Source: Chaetorhynchus papuensis
Taxonomy: Eukaryota; Chordata; Aves; Passeriformes; Rhipiduridae
NCBI GenBank assembly: GCA_013396525.1
Contig: VWYX01000408.1
Coordinates: 647,519-711,518, forward strand
Direction: 5' to 3'
DNA: 64,000 nt
Shown: positions 61,344 through 64,000 of the stretch, in pieces
How the letters are laid out: every line of letters begins with the position of its first letter
Position numbering within the stretch: the stretch's first letter is position 1
The notes under the pieces: generated by a model
Databases searched by the model: none
What the model was told of the DNA's origin: nothing
What the model saw: only the letters and a program-made list of their open reading frames with translations
Made by a program: the position numbers and the translations under genes

Positions 61344-61825
61344 AGGTTATATTGTTAATTGGTTATGTTGGGGCTGAATTTTGTGATCAGTTAATTGTAA
61401 GAGTTAATGTCGGCGCTTGAAGTGCATGGGTGTAACTCTCACATCATCCTACCATCCTGGGATGTGATTGGTGGACTCAAAGAACCAATGGGATGGAGAA
61501 TGGAAGAAATGATTGGACAGGAACGCTTCTTGAAATAAGCCAATGAGAAGACCCTAAAAGGACCAATGGGAAAGTGTATTTAAAAATGAACCAATCATGG
61601 TGAACCATAGACTATAAGAACTCTTACAGGGGTTTGCCCCATGTCCTCCTACTGTTACCTTTGGGTACAGGGAGCACCCAGATCTCGAGAGTGCTGAGCC
61701 TTTCTGCTTTGTTGTTGGGGTCCTGGGCCTATCCTGGGGTCCCGCTTCCAGTTGTTGTTTGTGTTTTTGTTTAATAAATCAATTAAACCTGTTCAGGTGG
61801 CTGACCGTTCCTCTCAAAGGGAACA
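61317..61825 (+). mobile_element. 3' LTR of the class I ERV
   Basis: Begins TGTTATAAATGCG immediately after the polypurine tract and ends AGGGAACA at 61825, about 509 bp. TATAAG lies at 61613-61618 and AATAAA at 61773-61778. U3 contains six CCAAT boxes in both orientations between 61467 and 61595. No matching 5' LTR is present in the window: the LTRs at 53839 and 57184 are different families. Confidence 0.85.
61467..61618 (+). promoter_or_regulatory. Six CCAAT boxes and TATA box in ERV U3
   Basis: CCAAT occurs at 61485-61489, 61540-61544, 61563-61567 and 61591-61595. Its complement ATTGG is at 61467-61471 and 61512-61516. TATAAG follows at 61613-61618. This is the usual core-promoter layout, with unusually many potential NF-Y sites. 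Confidence 0.7.
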
Positions 61826-62070
61826 GCACCAGGGACTGCTCACACACTATAGGTCCCAGGACTAAAAGCCCAACAGCTTGGCCTTTGCATTCCCACTGAC
61901 AGTTCATCAGCTCTAACACAGAGAACTCCATGTTGGGAAAAGCCTTTAAATTCACTAAGACCTCCCAATGTGTGTGGATTCAAACTTGCTTTCTTTGCCA
62001 AAGAGAGAAACAATAAGCCCATCTAGAAAAAATGGCATCCCCTCCTCCAAAATATAAAACACCCAGAAAT
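61826..62070. repeat. Diverged second copy of the 52.6-kb segment
   Basis: From just after the LTR end, the sequence aligns with 52576-52830. Shared blocks are GACTGCTCA, TTTGCATTCCCACTG, AAAAGCCTTTAAATTCACTA, CCAATGTGTG, GCCAAAGAG, AATAAGCCCATCT/TATAAGCCCATCT and CTCCAAAATA. Roughly 240 bp by eye. Same orientation. Confidence 0.8.
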
Positions 62071-62699
62071 GTCCCATTGCAGGATGCCCCTTTCCTACAG
62101 TCACTGCCATCCCAAGAGCAGATCTGGAGTGGGGGTGGGGAAGGTTTGGGCATCCTTTCCATAAACCTGGGACAGTAGATATTGGCGGTACCTTCCACTT
62201 TGCAGGGGCTTTTTGGGGGCAGAGGAGGGACCAGTAGAGGCAGGGCAGGGAGTACCAAGAGAAACTGAAGATTTGGGGTGGCGACAGACACAGGGACACC
62301 CCAGGAAGCCTCTCAAATTGTCCCTTTGTCCTCTCTGAAGCAGCCAAATTCACCCCGTATGTGGCTTCAAAGTGCCCCAAATGATGTCCACCGCTGGCGG
62401 GGCGGGTGGGGACATCAGGACACACCTGTGTCCCAGCAGCTGCGTGCCCAGCCAGGACCAGGGCCAGGGCTGCGGCTGCTCCCAGAGATTTCCTGCTCTG
62501 ATGACACAGCCGGACATGGGATGGGGGGCTGCATCAGCCTTTCTTGTCCACCTGCATGCCACGAGTGAGCACAAAATCTACCTGCATCCTATGCAGCATG
62601 CCATCCTGGAGCAGGGCTATTTCCAAAGGAAGTCGTGAGCCTGTGGCAAGCCAGTGCCACAGCGGGATCCTAGAACCGCCATGTGGGTGCCGGGAGAGA
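62071..62699. other. GC-rich DNA, no gene called
   Basis: Overlapping open frames of 60-156 codons occur on both strands without a recognised domain or codon signal. This is expected from GC-rich sequence. It leads into a tandem repeat. Confidence 0.4.
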
Positions 62700-63650
62700 G
62701 GAGCCCACCTGGAGCAGGTTCCTGCTACCATTAATCATCCCCTGGCTTCCCACCAGGGTCATGTTGCTTCCAAATGGCCCCACGGTGTCACTATGGCCCC
62801 TCGGTTCCACCAGGTTCCATAGGGTCACAGTGGTGCCCAGGGTTCCATCAGCTTCCCTAGTGTCCCCATGGTCTCCAGGGCTCCCTGAGTTTCCATGGTG
62901 TGTGGTGCCTGAAAACCAGGCATGAAAACAGAGCTCCATAGCATAAGGCCTATAGAGCAGATATTTGTTTATTCAATGTTGGGAGAGAGGGGGACAGCTC
63001 CACCACAAGCTCACTCGTCCATTCTTCGCACAGTACTAGCTTTCATACGTTTATAATTAATGTGCACATTATACTTTCCTACCCTTCAGATTGCAACATA
63101 TTTTGGATTCACATGATGATGTAAGCCCTTGTAGCACATGTGTGGTTTCGCCACAAGGGGGTCATCAGCCACCTGGGGGTCGTTTTTGATGAAGGTTAAT
63201 AAGTCTTCCTTGGGCTTGACCTTTTCACCCCGGTTCCCTGAGCATGCTATCTAAGATTGTCTGCTGAAATGGCCAGTGGTTAGCTTTTTTGCAATTAGCT
63301 TGTCCTGATAATTTTGCTGATTTCTAAAAAGTGCTTCATTCATGTATGCTGTTGCAAAGGAACTACTTCTTTCTGTAAAGATACAGCTTTTTGCATAGCG
63401 AAGTATTATCTCATTGCCTAACCATGAGTCACAATGGTCTCCAAGGTTCTGTCAGCTTCCCTAATGTCACCATGGTCTACAGGGCTCCCGGAGCTTCTGT
63501 GGCGTCACAGTGGAGCCGTGGTTAACTGTAGCTCCACAGCATCACAAAGGGTCTGCAGGGCTCCCTGAGCTCCTGTGCTGTCACAGTGGAGTCAGGGTTC
63601 ACTGTAGCTCCACAGCATCACAAAGGGTCTCCTGGGAGCCACAGGGGCAC
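62700..63650. repeat. 76-bp tandem repeat array, interrupted by an LTR
   Basis: Units begin GTCACAGTGG or close variants and contain CATGGTCTCCAGGGCTCC- and GAGCTTCTGTGG-like blocks. Clear unit starts are 62824, 63428, 63504 and 63580, the last three exactly 76 bp apart. Weaker, shorter units precede 62824. The array is split after the 62824 unit by about 528 bp of unrelated DNA. No protein-coding role is evident. The frames here change phase with the units because 76 is not a multiple of three. Confidence 0.8.
62901..63427 (-). mobile_element. Probable solo LTR inside the tandem array, minus orientation
   Basis: Minus-strand AATAAA (complement of 62968-62973, TTTATT) with a TTATAAACG TATA-like stretch upstream (about 63045-63055), and a left end TGTGGTGCCTG resembling an LTR end. 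It sits exactly between the end of one 76-bp unit (62899) and the next unit start (63428). CCATGG(T) on the left and CCATGAGT on the right may be a decayed duplication. The exact ends are uncertain by a few bases. Confidence 0.62.
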
Positions 63651-64000
63651 AAAGCACCGTGCCTTCTGTGCAGCCCCACTGGGTTCCAACGGCCCCTGGC
63701 TTCCCAGGGCCCCACTGTGTCCCCGTGGACCCTTGGTTTTAGGAGTGGGTGGCTGGCAGTTGCTGCTCCCTGGTGGCTTGGGGAGAAGCAGCAGGGACAA
63801 CATGAAGACAGCGCCGCAGCCACTTCTGTGGCCACTCCCGTCTCTGTCCCAGCCCCAGGCGTGGTGTGTAACAGCGGCTCTAGGTGCTTAGCTGTGGAGG
63901 TGACAGTCATGGCCTGGAGCACGGCTGCTCCCGGGGGATGCCCTGGGCCAGGAGGCCGGCAGGGATTCGTTCCCCACACGCTGCACCTTTCCTTGCCTGC
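63651..64000. other. GC-rich DNA at the window edge, no gene called
   Basis: Open frames on both strands (101 and 126 codons) overlap the end of the tandem repeat and show no recognised domain. A gene cut by the window edge cannot be excluded. Confidence 0.35.

Noticed and set aside
1..64000. CRISPR arrays, tRNA/rRNA genes, bacterial operons or a novel defence-type system
   Set aside because: No regularly spaced short repeats with unique spacers, no tRNA or rRNA signatures and no dense gene clusters were seen. The DNA is vertebrate, with introns and retroelements.

Overview
The window is nuclear DNA from a bird, most likely a neoavian such as a songbird. The evidence is three CR1 LINE copies with their typical 3' ends, several avian-style ERVL, class I and class II LTRs, and two vertebrate genes with long introns. 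No bacterial, organellar, tRNA, rRNA or CRISPR sequence was seen.

Two genes lie head to tail on the + strand. The last two coding exons of a coiled-coil gene, read as CEP89, are at 13816-13985 and 20173-20410. All twelve coding exons of SLC7A9, the light chain of the kidney and gut cystine/dibasic amino acid transporter, lie between 39828 and 50098. Spliced in silico, SLC7A9 is open for 493 codons with no internal stop. Its first coding exon ends at a GC donor. The CEP89-SLC7A9 order matches what I know of the human locus and supports both names.

Layout: 1-13.8 kb is CEP89 intron or upstream DNA, holding a solo LTR with target-site duplication (TSD), a second LTR, a long decayed CR1 (about 3.78-7.61 kb) and a truncated LTR (10.4 kb). 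The stretch 20.4-39.8 kb is intergenic. It carries an LTR at 23.9 kb, an ERVL-type LTR at 25 kb, a CR1 split by an LTR (26.8-28.9 kb), another CR1 (29.5-30.4 kb), a GC-rich minus-strand LTR (30.6-31.6 kb), and two solo LTRs with 5-bp TSDs (32.0 and 33.4 kb). About 34.1-39.8 kb looks single-copy.

Downstream of SLC7A9 the window is accessory DNA. There is a solo LTR with a 4-bp TSD (50.8 kb), a GC-richer tract with an inverted pentamer repeat (51.4-53.8 kb), and an endogenous retrovirus pile-up (53.84-61.83 kb). The pile-up joins an LTR, a minus-strand ERVL gag-pro-RT fragment, a minus-strand LTR of another family, and a plus-strand class I RNase H-integrase-env fragment with its 3' LTR. A 76-bp tandem repeat near 62.7-63.65 kb is interrupted by one more LTR. 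All retroviral and LINE reading frames are broken.

I found no convincing new biological system. The best leads are details of SLC7A9 (a GC-AG intron and a changed C-terminal trafficking motif), the layered ERV junctions, and the interrupted tandem array. All family names come from reading the sequence and recall, not from database searches.
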